Positions 48,753 through 61,186 are shown, counted from the first letter of the stretch. The stretch is DNA of 64,000 nt from Pontederia crassipes (GCA_030549335.1 CM060196.1:6711501-6775500); one strand, 5' to 3'. Made by a program: numbers and translations. The notes: a model not told the origin generated them from the sequence alone.

Positions 48753-49997
48753 GCCGCCGTCCCGACCCTCCGGTTAATATGCGCGGATATATATCCTGCC
48801 AGGAAACTCATAGAATAATTGTTGTGTGTGAAATAATTATGCAGCATGGTGATATATATGTCCCTTGCTTTGTTTCATGTCTATAATGATTTTAGACTCC
48901 ATGGGCATTGAGCATATCTTATTTTAGATTGCACATGAGCCTCACATCTATAACAGATAGAGTACCTCACGGACGCGATTCGTGATTTGATAAGTCACGC
49001 TTGAGGGCTTGGTAATTGTAGCCTCTGTTTATTTGAAACAAATTATGATGTATGACTTGTATGAAACTCCTACGTACTGGTTTTTTAAACACTTTTTGTC
49101 CTTCTATTTTTAATTTTGTATTATTGAAAAAAACATAACTTGGGTTTTTTTTTTTCAAAAAGAAACTGAGAATATTCGATAATGATGAAGTGTTCAACGT
49201 ACTCATGAATCGCAACCAAGTAAAAACAGTAATATTGTTGAACGTATGCATATGTGAAGTAAAATGGTTCGTCACATTATGTATCCCTTTTCTGTATCTT
49301 GACTCGTTTCACCTTTAATTCGAGCAATCGATAATTTAAATAATCACTTAAATAAATTATAATTATTTAAATTATCGATAATATCACATTATAATATTTG
49401 CATTGATAATATAAATTATGACTAATATAATTAGAGAGCAAATTATCAAAATATTTTTAAAAATTATTTTACACGTTTATCTTATAATATCCTAAATAAA
49501 TAGAGTAAAAAATAGAAAAGTGAATATAGATAAAATAAGATGATTAAAAAAAGAGTTATTTATAAAAGATTCAAATAATAAAGAGATACTATTAAATAAT
49601 ATTTATTTGATAATAAAATATTAAAATTAAAAAAAAATATGAAATAAATATTTTTGTCAAAATGCATGTCAAGCAATTGGTAATATGTAAAGTTACCTTC
49701 CTTGTCTGCTATTTGAATTATCAGTAATGTGGTAATCAGTGGTAGTTGTGCCTTAAAAATTTTAAGTACAATAATCGATAATTTATCTAAATTATCTCAT
49801 ATCAAACTGCCTCTAAGTTTTTTTTGTTAAAATAGGATATGACCAATATGAAATTGTTTCTATTTTTTAATGCAGAAGTTTAAATGAGACAATGGATTAA
49901 ATATAAAAAAAAGATAGATCAAGCCATGAAAAATCTTTCAAGATAAGAGAGAAAAGTGCCACTTGTTATGACCCATGCATCCTCCTCCTCGTCGGGG
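48753..49997. other. 3' flank of copy D, palindrome arm
   Basis: Inverse of 11766-12985. AT-rich; the first 250 bp also resemble the 3' flanks of A and B (CATGGGCATTGAGCATATCTT). No gene. Confidence 0.65.
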
Positions 49998-50943
49998 TAA
50001 ATTATACGAATGATCCTCCAACTTTGAGCCGATTTTCAATTGGTCCCCCAACTTCAATTTATAACCAGAACGTCATTCATCTCTTCATTTTCTTGCACAC
50101 TTAGTCCTCTTGACCGGTTATCACAGGTTCCCCGATTATCTTATTTACGTGATCGACTTTCTCTCTCATCCACGTCAGCTTAAGTTGACCATGTCATTAT
50201 AAAAATTTTAAAAAATAATATAAAAGATGAGGTTGTCCACATCATTAAAAAAATTTAAAAAATAAAAAAAGTGAGTCGTGGGAGAAAGAGGGAGGGGGGC
50301 GACCGCCCTCCTCTGGTCGAGCTCGCCGAAGCTTCTCTCTCCCGCACGGCGAGAGAGAGGGAGGGGGGCGACCGCCCCTCTCCGGTCGAGCTCGCCCAGA
50401 GGGGGGCGGTCGCCCCCCTCCCTCTCTCTCGCCGTGCGGGAGAGAGAAGGAGGAGAGTGACCGCCCCCCTCCGATCGAGCTCCGGCGAGCTTGACTCGGG
50501 TCGCCCTCCTCCCTCTCTCTCCCGCGCGTGCTCGCCGTGCGGCTCTCCAGCACGACAAGAGAGAGGGAGGGGGGCGATCGCCCCCTCCTTCTCTCTCCCG
50601 CACGGCGACAGAGAGGTTCGATCGAGCTCCGACCAGAGGGGGCGGTCGCCCCCTCCTCTCTCTCCCGCATCTCACTTTTTTATTTTTTAAAATTTTTAAT
50701 GACATGGACAATTTCATCTTTTTTATTATTTTTTAAAATTTTTATAATGACGTGGCCAATTTAAGCTGACGTGGATGAGAGAAAAAGTCGGCCACATAAG
50801 CAAAGCAACCAGGGAACTGTGATCACCGGTCAGGATGACTAAACCTGTAAAAAAATGAACGATGAAGGACGTTCTGATTATAAATTGAAGTTGGGGACCA
50901 ATTGAAAATCGACTCAAAGTTGAGAAACCATTCGTGTAATTTA
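49998..50943. mobile_element. TIR element with GC-rich core, right-arm copy (complete)
   Basis: It begins TAAATTATACGAATGATCC and ends with the imperfect complement ...CATTCGTGTAATTTA. TIRs are about 230 bp and include AATTGGTCCCC, GATCAC(C/A)GGTC and CACGTCAGCTTAAG. The core (50270-50690) is GC-rich simple sequence of GAGAGGGAGGGGGGCGA units in both orientations. No convincing target duplication is visible, perhaps because the outer flank coincides with the palindrome edge. The superfamily is undetermined. Confidence 0.7.
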
Positions 50944-51338
50944 TCGTGGGAGTCGCATATTCATGCCTCCTTGCCATCACTTCTAATTCGTTATTTATCT
51001 TAAAATTTCTTTTAGTAAATAAATAAACGTTGCATTATTTATCAAAATCATTGCTAAATTAATTCAGGGGCAATGTTATCCTCCTAATTTAGGAGGATTT
51101 AACCTCCTATTTGAGTCACCATGGAATCAATGTAAATTTAACAATTTTTTGGGATAATTTAAAAATTGTGAGTATTAGGATAAATTTTATACTAAACTTT
51201 TAGAAAGATTTAACATTTTTCTTAATTCAACGTTGATGGCCCATCATATTTCAACATGTCATCGTCGTTCTTCATCGATGATGACATATATCCACGGACC
51301 ATGGTCCTTGCCCCGGACTTCTAATTCATTCTTTATCT
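50944..51338. other. Spacer; duplicated segment with an empty hAT site
   Basis: 50975-51060 (CACTTCTAATTCGTTATTTATCTT...) is a diverged duplicate of the flanks of the hAT-like element (51310-51338 and 52149-52200) and shows the site without the element. A short foldback CCTCCTAAATTAGGAGG-type lies at 51080-51100. No gene. Confidence 0.6.
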
Positions 51339-52148
51339 CAGTGGCGGAGCCAATCAATCGGGGTTCACAAATAATAAAATTTTTAATATATTTATTAATA
51401 TGCAATATGTATTTTTTTCCATTTTTAATATTTGTTACAAAGTATTTATTTTTAAAAATATTCATTTTCTAGGATAAACAAGAATAAAATTATTTTAATT
51501 TTATTTATATATATATATATGCATATGTATAATTAGAAATATTCATAAACATTAAAAATAAGAATTTATATTAAAAAGTATGTACTAAAATGCATGATCA
51601 AGAAATGTATTCTCTTGATGATATAGAAAATAGTATTAATAAGTAATTTTAATGTAAAAATTAAATAGTGAGCTAATTAAACTGAAAAAAATAATTTATA
51701 AATATATGTTTTGGATGAAAATTGCTTTTCAAGATATTATTTCACATTATTGTTGATTAATCTAAAATTACTTCAATGTAAAAGCATGTATGAATATGAA
51801 ACAAAAATAATAATGTTAAATGTATATATCTAACATATAAATTATTAGATTATGAAGATATAGAATTGAATATTTCTATAAAGAGAAATCAATACATTCC
51901 ATATTCAAATTACCTTTGATATTTTTTTTTACCTCAAGCCAAATTAATATTTTTAGAGAAATTTAAATATTAGATTGAAAAATTTTCTCAAAAAATATAA
52001 AGTAGATGGTGAAAACTCTTAAATAGCTAGAATGCAACATGTGCCCAACCGGTTCAGCTAATGATAATATTTGTTTAATTACTATTATTATACTATTTAT
52101 TTAATGGATGCACGTGCACCTACTAGCACTCATGTGGCTCCACCACTG
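51339..52148. mobile_element. hAT-like non-autonomous element
   Basis: Ends CAGTGGCGGAGCCA and TGGCTCCACCACTG form 14-bp inverted repeats with one mismatch. The flanks CTTTATCT (51331-51338) and CTTTACCT (52149-52156) match at 7 of 8, the 8-bp target duplication of the hAT superfamily. The interior is AT-rich without a transposase frame. Confidence 0.8.
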
Positions 52149-52688
52149 CTTTACCTTGAAATTTCTTTTAGCAAATAAATAAACTAAACTAATTCAGCCG
52201 TTGGTGCCCCTTCATATTTGAGCATAATTTCGTATAATAAAAATCAGGCACATAGGCAATTTTACTAAATAAAAAATAGAATATAATATTTTATTTTTTT
52301 TAGTTTTCTATTAAGAAAAATCTGAAGAAATGCACTGAAGTAATGACAAAGTGAATGAACTGAGAATATGCCAGATTTGATTCGCTTCGAAATTCGAACA
52401 TATTCAAGCAAAATAAAAAAAAAATGTTAAAGAAAACAAAAGCACACTCGCCAAGCGATATTTTGGCATTTAATTTAATAAAATAATTGTCATTACCATA
52501 GTTCTCATACCAAGATAATTGAAAAGCAACATATTATTTTATATGTAGCCTTTTATTATAAGTTTAATCTAAGACCAGTGCCCAATGGATATTTTAAATT
52601 CGCGTGAGAAATTGTGCTTTCGTCTCGATCGACTCCAATATTATTATAACGCAAGTTCAGATCGAAACGTGAACGAGTCTATCTATAG

Positions 52689-52724
<36 letters not shown>

Positions 52725-53229
52725 GTTTATATATATATATATATATATATACATTTCTATTACATTTTGTGCCTTAACGATCTATTGGACTCGTATAAAA
52801 AGATAATGCTATAAGATAATAGTAATTATAGTATTAGTTCCATTATATTAATTCACTATATTTAATATAGAAAAACTTATGATTTTTAAAAAAAGAAAAA
52901 TGTATATGTAGAGCATGTGATGCAGAATGAGTGTAGAATATTAGTTCTACTTATTAAATTAATAAAATAATTATATATTAATTTTTAATGTATGTTAAAT
53001 AGCAAAGATAATTAAAATTATGATCATCGAAATATTTACTCGTGATCAAGTCATGTTAACAAATATAATTAATTCGACAGTTATAATTTATTTAGTCTTA
53101 GATAATATATTTTTATTATCAAATTATTCAAATGAATATATATATTATTTTATTTAAAAAAAATATAATCAATTTAATGATGAATTATAATAATTATAAT
53201 TATAATTTAAATGATAAATGTTCTATACG
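52149..53229. other. AT-rich intergenic stretch with TA runs
   Basis: No gene. TA microsatellites at 52692-52722 and 52727-52751. From 52760 the sequence (TGCCTTAACGATCT...) is distantly similar to 35340-35420 of the right arm. Confidence 0.6.
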
Positions 53230-53570
53230 AAGGTGTAGAACGGCCTGATACGTATTGGAATGCAGGGCTAGGACGAGAAAATATTGATCTTGGTCCTGTC
53301 GTTCTAATATGTGTCATGACAATAATTTATGTCGAAACGGATAGAGAGTCACATTAGGTCCCAAATCGGAGTTACTATCAGTTGCTTAATTTATATCATT
53401 AAATTTCAAGTCTGACAATAATTCGGTCCAAATTTATTTCTAAACGAGATTAAGGAGCGCTTATTTAATGCAGACATCTAAATTTTCTTATACTTGAGAA
53501 AATAAATTATTAAATTTGAGATAAAAATAAAGGCGTGGTTAAGAACTTTCTCCGGATGTTTCGTTAGGCA
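53230..53570 (+). repeat. Third diverged copy of the acid phosphatase 5' flank
   Basis: Same order as 26680-27060 and 35480-35840: TCCTGTCGTTCTAATATGTG, GGTCCCAAATCGGA, GCTTATTTAATGCAGACATC, GGATGTTTCGTTAGG. It ends where the LINE poly-A tail begins. No phosphatase exon follows within the window. Confidence 0.65.
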
Positions 53571-53616
53571 ATCAATTTATTTTTTTTTTCGGTAGGATAA
53601 AGAAGGCAAAGCCTTG

Positions 53617-54409
53617 TTACGTAGAAAAGTTAAACAAATTAACAAAAGAAGTGGGTATATGGATCCCAATGATATCGGCAAACAAAAAACTGCCCATGGT
53701 CGTCGGAGGAAATACAAATTCCCAAGGGTTCGGACCTGTGTCATAAGGAAGGTTTGCCGACCAATCAGCACATGAATTTCCTTGTCTTCTTATATGTATC
53801 AGCTGCACTTCCCCTGATCTGGCTAGGTACCCACGTATAGCCTCAATAAGAGGCCTTAACTGAGGATTTGCTATTGAGTCTCCTCGTATTACTTCTACAG
53901 CTATTAAGGAGTCCGTTTTCACAATGAGGTGCTTGTATTGATTCTACCATGCAAGGATCGATCCATGTTTTATAGCCTCTAGCTCGGCTTCAAAGGGTGA
54001 ACTTGCATTGCACGTGCCCGTGAAGCCCCTAAGCCAGTTCCTTGTGTCATCCCGAAAGAGACCACCGATTCTAGCTTTGCATGTTCTATGATTCAAATTT
54101 GTAAAGCTGCCATCGACGTTACATTTAATCCACCCTTTTGGCGGTGTCTCCCATCTTGTGTCATCTGGCTGTTGTGAAGGATTTCGGAGTGCCTTAGACC
54201 AATTGTCAGCAAGAATAATGCTTGTTGCATAATTAAGTATCCATTTCACAGGATTGTCTGGCTCCTGTGAACTTGGATAAAAAAAATCTAACAATTCCTC
54301 CAATTCCAGGTTTTCCGTTGCAAACACAATAGGCTAGGTGAGTTCTTCGTTTGATTGCGATCGACAACTTATATTGAATTCCAGCCATTGAGTAAGAGGT
54401 TTGTAGTAG
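53617..54409 (-). pseudogene. LINE RNase H domain
   Basis: WIKCNVDGSF, EAELEAIKHG, KTDSLIAVEVI and IRRQGNSCADW supply the four acidic RNase H positions (D, E, D, D). A stop at about 53944 breaks the domain and another lies upstream near 54330. This type is frequent at the C-terminus of plant LINE polyproteins. Confidence 0.88.
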
Positions 54410-54414
54410 AATTC

Positions 54415-56783
54415 TGTAACACCCCGAATTTCACCCCCAAATTGTCGAGGACATTTGGGTCATTCGGTTGTTTTAGCCCATTCGTCATCGCATAATCATA
54501 ATAAAATATGATTTTCTATAAACTCAGTGGAAGCATAAATCCATTAAATAAGATAAAATAATTCCTCTGAAAATATAGCGGAAGACTTCGGTAAAATATC
54601 AAAAGTAATGTTATAGAATTTAAACTGTCATCGTTAACCAATAGAATATCTTAAAATCATAGTCCAAAACATCGCTTTCAAACGTAGTCAAAAGACTCTA
54701 AGACAATTGACTCTTAACATCCTAGACCATTGTGCAATCTTATTCGTCATGAGCTGAGTCGCCATCATCCATAACTTTATGCACCTGCATGGATCTAGGA
54801 TGCAGAGGTTTCCCCGATCAGAGTATGTAAAGGTCATGCATGCGATGATATGATCCTATACAGGATACTACATGATATGCATCATCATCTTTATATAAAG
54901 GAAATAAACAATGTGCATGCAATGTCTTAACATATAATCTACATATCAAACATCAATATCATTCTATCATCATGCACATAAGTAATTGCATGGAAGACAT
55001 GTAATCATATCATCGTACATAAAGTATGGACATTCATATCAATCATTCATTCAATTCATAGGCATATAAGTGGGATACACTTATCATAACCATTGCCTTC
55101 ATAACTCTCCTCAGGGTTGCTTTGTAACCCATTGGACTTCCACTTTCGTGGGACATCATTCCATAACTTTCCTCAGGGTTACTTTATAACCCTTTGGACT
55201 TCCACTTTCGTGGGACTTCATTCCATGCGATCGATCATTGGCCCTTTCCTATTAATGTTATATCTTCCGATAGTTGGGACTTATGTCGTTGTCCTCTCAA
55301 TAGGCTAGCTAGGCCTAGGAGACAATGCTCTCCTGTCATCCGAAGGCGACATCAGAATGCACACACCGTTGTCGATGTGTGTAACGATCATTCCGGAGAA
55401 TTATCCGATAAAGGGCCATAGAGGGGCGACATGTAACATCATCCACAACTGGATTCATTATGCTTTTCAAACAACAATCATTTACGTCGCTCAATCTTCA
55501 TATTTTAACTTAGTTACGACTGTCCATGCAATTCGTATATCTAGGTTCATATACAATCATCAATCAGTAATACATAATAGTAATTATCTTAAATATAACA
55601 TAAATCAGTTTTTCGGTCTATCAAGGTCGTTCCGGGACTGGCACGGTCGTACCAACGTCCTGGGTGTCCGATCTTCCACCCAAAAGTCACGATTTTTGGG
55701 ATTTCAATTTCAATAACAATAGTTTAAAACATCATGAATATTTCAAATATGTTCTATGCATCATAAAACACATTAAGACATGCAATTTTCATTCATTAAC
55801 AAGAGTTGAGACTTTTTCTTAAAAATTCATACGACTACCAGAATTTATTCTCTGCACAGTATTCTGGCAGCAGTCACTAAAATATTTATAACTTAACCTA
55901 TACTTATTCTTTTCAGATGATTCAAATTTTTATAGAAAGGTACACGAGCATTTAACTTGGAAATAAATTCCGAACCCTACTTTAGTATTTCCAATTTACT
56001 ACATGTTTTACAATTTGATCTCGCTGTTATCCGAGACAGAATGATACTAGTCCGATTTTTGGATCATAACTATTTGTATACAACTCCAAATCATGTGAAT
56101 GTAAAAACTAGACTTCGAGGACTTTTCATACATATATAGTTTATAATTTGTGGATAAGAAAAACCTATCCGAACAATTATTATAAAATAGTCGCGAATTC
56201 TCGAGATAGTACAACACTAGTTCGGTTTTTTATCATAACTATTAGTACAGATTTTCAAATGATACGGAACTAATTTCTGTGAAAACTAGACTTCGAGAGC
56301 TTTCTATCCATATATTATTTGTAATTTTTGGATAAGAAAAATCTATCCGAATAATTATTGCAAATACAGTCATGATAATTTAGGCAGATTACGCAACTTA
56401 AATCGTGTAATCCTAACATCTAGATCTAATCATGAATCAATAAAAAATGATCTCAAATATGATAAAACTCATAAATTCCTCAAACAAATTTCTAATAGGA
56501 GCAGGGTGACCTATAGTCTCCATCCAATCAATAAAACTTTAAGAGGAGAGAGAGGGATTGGATCCCCTTTACATATCTTGATCCTAAATTTTTCTCCTCT
56601 TTCTTCCTTTTCTTCTTCCTCTTTTTCCTTCTCCCTAATCTCCTCTTTCTTCTTCCTCAAGCCCTAGCCGTCAAGTGTGGATTCAAGAGACAAAGAGAGA
56701 GAAAAAAGGCCTTATATAGGGGGAAATCATGAGGGTTTGAATATAAATCCAAATTACCCTTAATGAAAATCAGGGATATTACA
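54415..56783. mobile_element. Solo LTR, 2.4 kb, with 5-bp target duplication
   Basis: TGTAACACCCCGAATTTCAC to ...CAGGGATATTACA, flanked by AATTC on both sides (54410-54414 and 56784-56788). No internal retrotransposon sequence remains, so it arose by recombination between two LTRs. The TGTAACACCCCGAA...TTACA ends and the size fit plant Ty3/gypsy LTRs. It lies between the zf-RVT and RNase H parts of the LINE. The orientation is probably plus, judging by TGTAACACCCC as the 5' end. Confidence 0.9.
55101..55224. repeat. 62-bp tandem duplication in the solo LTR
   Basis: Two units (ATAACT(C/T)TCCTCAGGGTT...) with six or fewer visible differences. Confidence 0.85.
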
Positions 56784-56788
56784 AATTC

Positions 56789-57060
56789 ACCTTGAAGAGA
56801 CATTGGGATTAGCTTCACTTATATGGCCTTTGCCCAATTGCATTCTCTTAGAGCATGTGATATTGTTTCGAGTTGCCGCTGACATTTGTTACAAGTGCCA
56901 ATATTTGAAATATGTCTTCTTAACCTTTGTTCGTTCGTTAGAAGTCTGTCATGTGCAAGTAGCCATAGAAAACTTTGTATACATTGTGGGATATTTAGAT
57001 TCCATATTTTCGTCAAAGAGGCGCTCTATTGTGCCAGAGGTGTGATGTTAACATAAGATA
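56789..57060 (-). pseudogene. LINE zf-RVT region
   Basis: IWNLNIPQCIQSFLWLLAHDRLLTNEQRL..., then CNKCQRQLETISHALRECNWAKA match the zf-RVT domain (W-x2-H/D core, C-x2-C, H-x4-C) that follows RT in plant LINEs. The solo LTR interrupts shortly afterwards. Confidence 0.87.
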
Positions 57061-57368
57061 TGCCGATCTAGTGTTGAAATGACCATTTGCCTCGAGTGAC
57101 CAATATAGTTTGTCTGAATCCAAATCGACACTAGGTGGTGTTAATTCGGCTAGCATGTCTATGTCTCTCCTCTCTAAGTATTGCTGTAGGATATTCTAGT
57201 TCCAAGTTCGGTCAGGTAGTAAATTGTCTTCCACAGTGGCTTCCTTTATATGATTTTCCAATGGTTTTGTAGCATTCCTACCAAATGAACCTCCATCTGG
57301 TCTCCAACAACAGTCATACCAAAAGTTGACCTTGTCACCTCTAATGAGTTCCCTTCTTGCTCCTCTTT
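57061..57368 (-). other. LINE spacer between RT tail and zf-RVT, decayed
   Basis: The sequence lies inside the LINE and aligns by position with the linker between the two domains, but no continuous frame remains. Confidence 0.55.
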
Positions 57369-58068
57369 CTACCTTGGTCTAGGTCGTTGTATCTCCTTCC
57401 ACTGCCAAGAGTCACCTTGTTTAGTAGTTAATGTGGACTCTCTACCCATTCTTTGGGCGTATTTACCTTTAAGCACCTGAACCCAGAGGTCATGGGGCTT
57501 CGTGTGTAGCCGCCATCCAAGCTTAGTTAGTAGAGCAGTGTTAAAATGTTCAATTTTCTTAAGTCCTAATTCTCCTCTATCTTTAAGTTCAATAACCCTC
57601 TCCCTGGCTATCAGATATAATTTCCTAGCTTCAGCTGTGTGTCCCCACAAAAAAGATCTACATAGTCTATCTACTACTTGAACAATGGCTCTAGGAATTT
57701 GCATCGTTTGCATTATGTGCACTGGAATAGCTTGGATAGCCAATTGAACCAAGGTTACGCGGCCAGCTAGAGATAGAGTTGATGTTGCCCATCCTACAAT
57801 TCTTGTCCTCATTCTGTCAATGATTTGCTGAAAGTGACTTTTCCTTATTCTTCCATGTATTAGTGGCACACCAAGATATTTACCTAGAGAAGTGCACACC
57901 TAAAAGTTGGTGATACTGATCATTATTTGATTCTTTGTCTCTGCATCCACTTTTTTGGAGAAGGACATGGATGTCTTAAGCCTATTAATCCTCTGTCCAG
58001 AGTTCTCTAAGAATTGTGTAAGGACATTATTAATGATGTGGATGTGATCAGTTGCTGCTTCCGCAAAT
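57369..58068 (-). pseudogene. LINE reverse transcriptase, C-terminal part
   Basis: From 58068 the frame resumes directly after the copia insertion (HIHIINNVLTQFLENSGQ...), meets a stop near 57900, then reads SLGKYLGVPLIHGR, WATSTLSLAGRVTLVQLAIQA and CRSFLWGHTAEARK, the thumb and linker typical of plant LINEs. Confidence 0.88.
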
Positions 58069-58073
58069 AGTAG

Positions 58074-58523
58074 TGTTGCAAAATATCTTCGATATCAACT
58101 TACTATCGATGTCTAGGAGAAATCGATAAACAGATAGTGGAAGAATAAAAAGAAATTACACACAGAGAAAGACATACTGATTTTACGTGGTTCGGAGATT
58201 ATCTCCTACGTCCACAGTCGTCACAGAGTTTCACTCTATTCAGATGTCTCAGATCATCATCATACAAACATTACCAAGATCCCCCACAATATATAGTGCA
58301 TAACCGCTACCAGATATGTGCCTTGGGTAACAACCCAGAATAATTGCATATCTTATCTTGATTCTCCATAACTCCATATCTAACAAATAAGATAGTTATG
58401 ATAACCACTCAATCTCCCCAGATTATGATTACAAGGAAATTACAATCTCTCACATTCTTCCTATCATATCTAACAATAAATTAGTTAGGCATACAATCAG
58501 GCTCCACCTAACTAACTCCAACA
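58074..58523 (-). repeat. 3' LTR of the nested copia element
   Basis: 450 bp, TGTTGCAAAATATC... to ...AACTCCAACA on the plus strand. A polypurine tract (complement of ATCTCTCACTTGG, 58524-58536) adjoins it. Confidence 0.93.
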
Positions 58524-59645
58524 ATCTCTCACTTGGAGACTGATTCTCTTGAGATTGTATTGCACCTGCCAGTGCTCAAATTCTGGACGGCTCCTCCCTA
58601 CAACTAACTTTGGAGGGAATCCGAGGTTGTACCGAACCTCGATTTTCTGTGACCACCACCTGACTCATTCTTGATCTCGTACAACCACTTCTTGTGCAAT
58701 GCATTTTCACCTTTAGGTCATTTTGTCAGCACCCAAGTTTTATCTTTATACAACGAATCCATTTCATTCTTCCTTGCTAACTCTCACTTGGCTGAATCAT
58801 CAACCGTCAAGAATTTTCTGAAACACTTTGGTTTACCAACATCAGTTAGCAATACATAATCCAAAGAAGGAGAATACCTCACATGTGATCTTATCTCCCG
58901 AGTAGATCTCGTGATAGGGGGTGGAGTACTCGGTCCAGCCTGTGTTACCTCAGGCTCCTGCTGAACAATCTTCTGTGACCCAACCACATCTTCATCTGAA
59001 ATACCCTCAAGTTTCACTTGAGCTTTGCCTTTTTTCCCTCATTACCTGATTCTGCAACACATTTATCTTTATACACGGTCTTTTCATGGAACACCACGTT
59101 TCTTTTCCGGATAATTTTTCTATTTTCATTATCCCAAAAATGATATCCAAACTCATCAAAACCATAACCAATAAAGAAATACCTCCGAGACTTAGCATCT
59201 AATTTGTCTCTACATGTAGAATCAATATGCACATATGATAGGCAACCGAAAATTCTCAGATGAAAAAGATCTACCTCCTTACCACTCTAGATCTTCTCTG
59301 GTAGTTTGTTCTCTAATGGTACAGATGGCCCGCGGTTGATCAGGTATGCCGCTGTGTTCACTGCATCTGTCCAAAATGATTTGGTAGACCTGCATAGATA
59401 CTCATGCCCCTGACACGCTCTTTCAGCGTCCTATTCATCCGTTCAGCAATTTCGTTCTACTGTGGCATCCTCGGAACTGTCATCTCCATCCTGATGCCAT
59501 GTTCCCCGCAAAATTCTTTGAACTCATGGTTCACATACTCACGACCATTGTCAAACCGAAAACACATAATCTTGACGTCTGTTTCATTCTCTACATGTGC
59601 CTTCCATTTTTTTAAAGTAGAGAACACATCAGATTTATTTTTCAA
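58524..59645 (-). pseudogene. Nested copia: integrase remnant, RT deleted
   Basis: Integrase core KIMCFRFDNGREYVNHEF...FCGEHGIRMEMTVP (59457-59645) has the second catalytic D. The integrase C-terminal region includes FIGYGFDEFGYHFWDNENRK (59014-59232), and the linker STREIRSHVRYSPSLDYVLL follows (58784-59017). After DSAKWELA and a few RT-start residues, the sequence passes directly to the 3' end (58524-58670). The catalytic RT and RNase H, which should take over 1 kb, are missing. Confidence 0.88.
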
Positions 59646-59732
59646 AAAATAAACTCATACATTCTTGGAATAATCATCGATGAATGTCACATAATATAGT
59701 GACCCGCCGAGGGATGGAACTGGAGATGGCCC

Positions 59733-60335
59733 TCACACATCTGTGTGCACAAGCTCCAACTTGCTACTCTTCGGCATCCTTGGAACTTTGCTGAAAGTGA
59801 CTTTCCTCTGCTTTTCCAACACACAGCCTTTACAAAGTCCACCATCGACTGACTTCAGATCTGATAGTCGACCCATCTTGTATAGAACCTTCATCCTCTT
59901 TTCACTCATATGTCCAAGTCTACAATGCCAGACTTCAGACATACCATTCGAATCAGCTGCTGCAATAATCTTCGCGTTCGACGACCTGTATAAAGTACCC
60001 AGCTTGCTGCCCCCTGCGATCACCATAGATCCTTTGGTGACCTTCCAAGTATTACATACAAATACCATAGTGTAATCTTCTGAGTCAAGTTGTCCAACCG
60101 AGATAAAATTTTTCTTCAACCCCGGTATATGTCAAACATCTTTCAGCTTCCAAGTTGTCTCATTATCGGTGACAATCTTCACATTCCTTTTCCCCACAAT
60201 ATCCAAGGCTTTATCATCTGCCAGATAAACCTTATCAAAATTATCGGTAGTGTAATATTTCATACACTCCCTTTGTGATGTGGAATGATATGAAGCTCCA
60301 GAATCCAGAATCCAAAATTCAGGATTCCGCCGCAC
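59733..60335 (-). pseudogene. Nested copia: protease and pre-integrase region
   Basis: Protease FWILDSGASYHSTS (60335-60270) is followed by SVGQLDSEDY, VWHCRLGHMSEKRM (pre-integrase H-x-C zinc region) and CKGCVLEKQRKV. A stop separates the two frames near 60125. Confidence 0.9.
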
Positions 60336-60525
60336 TGTCTACACTCAGAACCAATGCATCTGATACTTCTTATGTAGTAGCATTTGCCTACTCCTCATTG
60401 GTTTTCTTCTTGGGTGCTCTGCAATTCTTCTTCGGGTGATCTTTCTTCCCGCAATTCCAGCATGCGAATTCATCAGATCTCGACTGACTTCGTCACCCTG
60501 TGTTTGATCCTTCTTAGTTTTGTCC

Positions 60526-61152
60526 TCACTGTTGCGTTCTTTCCCTGCCCTCTACACTCAACGTCGAGCTTGAGGCTTCTCCTAATTTTCTTCTACGAAC
60601 GTCTTTGTTCAGAATCAGATCTCGAATGTCATCGAGCTTCAACTTCGTTGAACCGGAAGAACTGCTGACCGCCGTTACAGTTGCATCCCAACTTTTTGGC
60701 AAAGAAGACAACAAGATCAAAGTCCTCACTTCATCATCAAAACTGATACTTACCGAATTTAACTGTGTGATAATAATGTTAAATTCGTTGATGTGATCCG
60801 TGACCTAAGCTCCCTCAGACATATTCAGGTTGAATAATCTTCTCATCAAATACACCTTATTTGATGCAGACGACTTCTCGTACATGTTTGATAATGCCTT
60901 CATCAAACCCGTCGTGGTCTTCTCGTTCACGATGTTAAAAGCTACGTTTCGTGCCAACGTCAGCCTGATAACACCAAGCGCCTGTCGGTCGAGGAGCGCC
61001 CAGTCCGAGTCGCTCATCGCCTCCGTCTTTTTCCCAGAGAGAAGCCCGTGCAATTTCTTCTGATACAGATAGTCCTCGATCTGCATCTTTCAGAAGCCGA
61101 AATCTTTACCATCGAACTTCTCGATCTTCACCTTCTTGTCGTTTGTCGCCAT
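60526..61152 (-). pseudogene. Nested copia: gag
   Basis: The start ATG is at about 61152 (MATNDKKVKIEKFDGKDF). A tryptophan-to-stop change follows at once, then MQIEDYLYQKKLHG (61086) and LMRRLFNLNMSEG. A later frame (60729-60526) reads LPKSWDATVTAVSSS and LGEASSSTLSVEGR. A zinc-knuckle remnant follows near 60450 in another frame. Confidence 0.9.
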
Positions 61153-61186
61153 CGCTCCCACTGCTCACGAACTCCTTCACCGAAGA

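Noticed and set aside
49998-50943. A Mutator assignment for the GC-core TIR element
   Set aside because: Long TIRs would fit, but I could not find a 9-bp (or any clear) target duplication, so the superfamily is left open.
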